DNA of 64,000 bases from Qipengyuania vesicularis (GTDB lineage Bacteria; Pseudomonadota; Alphaproteobacteria; Sphingomonadales; Sphingomonadaceae), in the NCBI RefSeq assembly GCF_019711415.1, contig NZ_JAIGNJ010000003.1, positions 549,418 to 613,417 of the forward strand. The letters are read 5' to 3'. A program made the position numbers and the translations under genes. Positions 62,145 through 64,000 of the stretch are shown here, one piece after another. The notes below the pieces were generated by a model. That model saw nothing but the letters and a program-made list of their open reading frames with translations. It was not told the origin of the DNA and made no database searches. Numbering within the stretch: the first letter of the stretch is position 1; each line of letters starts with the position of its first letter.

Positions 62145-63544
62145 GCCATACATTCGATCCGACCGTCCTGCGCGAATACGACATCAGGGGGATCATCGGC
62201 GAAACACTCGGGGCAGAGGATGCCCGTGCGATCGGGCGGACCTTCGGTTCGATGCTGGTCGAGGAAGGCGGGAGCCGGGTCGCGGTCGGATATGATGGAC
62301 GTGTCAGCTCGCCCATGCTCGAACATGCGCTTGTCGAGGGGCTTACCGCTGCTGGCTGCGATGTTGTGCGTATCGGCCTCGGTGCGACGCCGATGCTATA
62401 TTACGCCGAAGCAAGCGACGATGACGTGCACGGCGGCATCCAGATAACCGGCAGCCACAATCCCCCCAATTACAATGGCTTCAAGATGGTATTCCAGGGC
62501 CGCCCGTTCTTCGGCGCGGACATCCAGGAGCTGGGACGCCGCTCGGCCGCCGGCGAGTGGACCGACGGGGCAGGGGATGTCACGGACCGCGCCATCATGG
62601 ACGAGTATGTTGCGCGCATGCTCACCGCGCTCGACGGGATCGACACGTCGTCGCTCGAGAGCATGAGGATCGGCTGGGACGCGGGCAATGGCGCCGCAGG
62701 CCCTGCGCTCGAGAAGCTCGTCGCCGGCCTGCCGGGTGAGCATCACGTCCTCTATACCGAGGTGGACGGCAATTTTCCCAATCATCATCCCGATCCTACT
62801 GTCGAGGAAAACCTTTCAGACCTGAAAAGCCTCGTCTCCGCAAAGTCCCTCGATTTCGGAGTGGCCTTCGACGGCGACGGTGACCGGATCGGCGCAATCG
62901 ACGGCGAGGGCCGGGTGATCTGGGGCGACCAGCTGCTGATGATCTATGCCGAGGACCTTCTCGTAACCCGCAAGGGCGCGACGATCATCGCCGACGTAAA
63001 GGCCAGCCGCGCGCTCTACGATCATGTCGCGACCTGCGGCGGGAAGCCGTTGATGTGGAAGACCGGCCACTCGCTGATCAAGTCCAAAATGAAGGAAACG
63101 GGTTCGCCGCTCGCGGGGGAAATGAGCGGACACGTATTCTTCGCCGATGACTATTACGGTTTCGACGATGCCCTCTACGCAGGTGTACGCCTGATGGCCG
63201 CAGCCGCACGCCTCGGCAAATCGGTCACCCAGCTGCGCAGCGACATGCCGCAGATGATCAACACTCCGGAAATGCGCTTCCAGGTCGACGAAAGCCGCAA
63301 GTTCGCCGCGATCGAGGAGGTGAAGGACCGCCTCAGCGGGACCGATGCCGACGTCAACGGCACCGACGGGGTGCGCGTGAACACGTCAGACGGCTGGTGG
63401 CTGCTCCGCGCCTCGAACACGCAGGACGTGTTGGTGGCGCGCGCCGAAAGCGACAGCGAGGAAGGCCTGGAGCGCCTGGTCGGGCAGATCGACGAGCAGC
63501 TGAAGCTCAGCGGCCTCGAACGCGGGGAAAGCGTGGGGCACTAG
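62141..63544 (+). CDS. Phosphomannomutase/phosphoglucomutase
   Basis: A 467-residue alpha-D-phosphohexomutase of the AlgC type. The catalytic phosphoserine loop is GGIQITGSHNPPNYNGFKMV, the Mg site VAFDGDGDRIGAIDG, the sugar site PLAGEMSGHVFFADDYYGFD and the phosphate-binding tail LLRASNTQDVLVARAESDSE; DPTVLREYDIRGI begins the protein. It supplies mannose-1-P or glucose-1-P to nucleotide-sugar synthesis, linking to gmd/fcl at 15-17 kb. The 4-base overlap with the J-protein gene is notable but does not itself prove a functional link. Confidence 0.92.
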   Translation: MSHTFDPTVLREYDIRGIIGETLGAEDARAIGRTFGSMLVEEGGSRVAVGYDGRVSSPMLEHALVEGLTAAGCDVVRIGLGATPMLYYAEASDDDVHGGIQITGSHNPPNYNGFKMVFQGRPFFGADIQELGRRSAAGEWTDGAGDVTDRAIMDEYVARMLTALDGIDTSSLESMRIGWDAGNGAAGPALEKLVAGLPGEHHVLYTEVDGNFPNHHPDPTVEENLSDLKSLVSAKSLDFGVAFDGDGDRIGAIDGEGRVIWGDQLLMIYAEDLLVTRKGATIIADVKASRALYDHVATCGGKPLMWKTGHSLIKSKMKETGSPLAGEMSGHVFFADDYYGFDDALYAGVRLMAAAARLGKSVTQLRSDMPQMINTPEMRFQVDESRKFAAIEEVKDRLSGTDADVNGTDGVRVNTSDGWWLLRASNTQDVLVARAESDSEEGLERLVGQIDEQLKLSGLERGESVGH

Positions 63545-63546
63545 CT

Positions 63547-64000
63547 TTGGCGTTCGGGGCGCGGGACAACTGGCCGTGGTCCGAACTCGGCATCGCGGAA
63601 ACTTCCGACAAGGACGCAATCCACGCGGCTTATGCGAGGCGCAAGGCCGAACTCGATATCTCGATGCGTATATCCGCCTTCGCCCGTCTTACCGAGGCGC
63701 GCGAGAAGGCCCTTTTCCTTGCCTCCGAGATGCTGCGAGCTTCCGAACGGGGCGATGAAGGGCCGGCGGGCGCCCCCCGAGTAGTCGCTCCCCCACCGAT
63801 CCCAGACCTGCCGCCTCAACCGGCGCCGCCACGTATCGAGATTCCTGTTGCCGAGAAGATTGATCCGGAGGATTTCGCCGCAGACCCGGTTGACACCAAA
63901 CTGCTCGAAATCGAGCCACCCGAACCCGAACCCGAACCCGAACCCGAACCCGAACCCGAACCCGAACCCGAACCCGAACCCGAACCCGAACCCGAACCCG
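63547..64000 (+). CDS. J-like protein with Pro-Glu repeat, 5' part
   Basis: An open frame begins 2 bases after the mutase stop at a TTG (63547) and continues past the window end; 151 codons are visible. Residues about 8-60 look like a degenerate J domain: DNWPWSELGIAETSDKDAIH, AAYARRKAELDISMRISAFA and RLTEAREKALFLASEM. The HPD motif is missing. A Pro-rich linker follows, and from about residue 124 the frame is a pure Pro-Glu dipeptide repeat (CCCGAA hexamers). Both start and extent are uncertain; the repeat suggests a rigid extended linker to a domain outside the window. Confidence 0.65.
   Translation, partial: MAFGARDNWPWSELGIAETSDKDAIHAAYARRKAELDISMRISAFARLTEAREKALFLASEMLRASERGDEGPAGAPRVVAPPPIPDLPPQPAPPRIEIPVAEKIDPEDFAADPVDTKLLEIEPPEPEPEPEPEPEPEPEPEPEPEPEPEP
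63919..64000 (+). repeat. CCCGAA hexanucleotide tandem repeat
   Basis: Thirteen perfect copies of CCCGAA plus CCCG reach the window edge. The unit is a multiple of three, so copy-number changes would alter the number of Pro-Glu pairs without shifting the frame. The true end lies outside the window. Confidence 0.9.

Noticed and set aside
63919..64000. Tandem repeat considered as CRISPR or telomere-like element
   Set aside because: The unit is 6 bases without spacers and is in frame with a coding sequence; it encodes Pro-Glu repeats.
1..64000. Prophage, insertion sequence, toxin-antitoxin or known defence locus
   Set aside because: No integrase, transposase, restriction-modification, Cas, or toxin-antitoxin pairs were recognised, and no terminal inverted repeats with target duplications were seen.

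Overview
The window looks like a chromosomal segment of an alphaproteobacterium of the order Sphingomonadales, most likely an Erythrobacteraceae-type organism (Erythrobacter/Qipengyuania/Altererythrobacter-like). This is an inference from GC-rich coding sequence, the petABC cytochrome bc1 operon, a COQ7-type ubiquinone hydroxylase, the cell-cycle proteins MipZ and SciP (DUF1153) with a CtrA-like box, and several small proteins of sphingomonad type. There is no sign of phage, insertion sequence, CRISPR array or plasmid functions. Nearly everything is housekeeping, and coding density is very high with many ATGA/TGATG start-stop overlaps.

Layout. 1-5.8 kb: end of nadD, rsfS, rlmH, an EnvC-like murein hydrolase activator, the CtpA protease, dsbB, coq7 and a secreted protein of unknown function. 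5.8-10.8 kb: wecB converging on a nucleotide-sugar epimerase, then a leftward dnaJ-like/yihY/fabI run. 11-18 kb: pdxH, a cation efflux protein, a PhzF protein, a serine hydrolase, then leftward mnmA, gmd and fcl (GDP-fucose synthesis). 18-19 kb: a small protein, sciP and a YmgE-type membrane protein. 19-25 kb: an RND efflux pair and a DUF445 membrane protein. 25-33.5 kb: a TonB-like secreted protein, etfBA, a DUF6265/LprI-like fusion, sucC, a CysQ-like phosphatase, an OmpA lipoprotein and a CorC-type protein. 33.6-43.8 kb: tRNA-Thr(GGT), then a long rightward run gpmA-purE-purK-folA-dipeptidase-ribF-GDPD-like-ileS-lspA-DUF3035. 43.8-53.5 kb: acyl-CoA dehydrogenase, two PH-domain membrane proteins, GNAT, threonine aldolase, EamA transporter, an SDR protein, pepN and pgeF. 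53.7-60 kb: petABC, apt, a CPA-type antiporter, an OmpA lipoprotein and tRNA-Gly(TCC). 60-64 kb: panC, then mipZ, a membrane J protein, phosphoglucomutase/phosphomannomutase and a degenerate J-like protein that runs off the window in a Pro-Glu repeat.

How the parts connect. The bc1 complex, COQ7 and the ETF/acyl-CoA dehydrogenase genes all serve the ubiquinone pool. wecB, the epimerases, gmd/fcl and the C-terminal phosphomannomutase feed surface-glycan precursors. EnvC, CtpA, MipZ, SciP, LspA and the OmpA lipoproteins concern envelope and division.

The most interesting non-standard signals are: a two-copy intergenic element whose hairpin stems differ while linker and tail are conserved (811-890 and, inverted, 33570-33651); an apt gene whose only sensible start codon is ATC; a CtrA-like box upstream of sciP; a 14-bp perfect palindrome upstream of etfBA; a GDPD-like enzyme lacking both catalytic histidines; an RND permease with an extra two-helix insertion; and the mipZ/J-protein cluster. 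I did not find an obviously new defence or mobile system.
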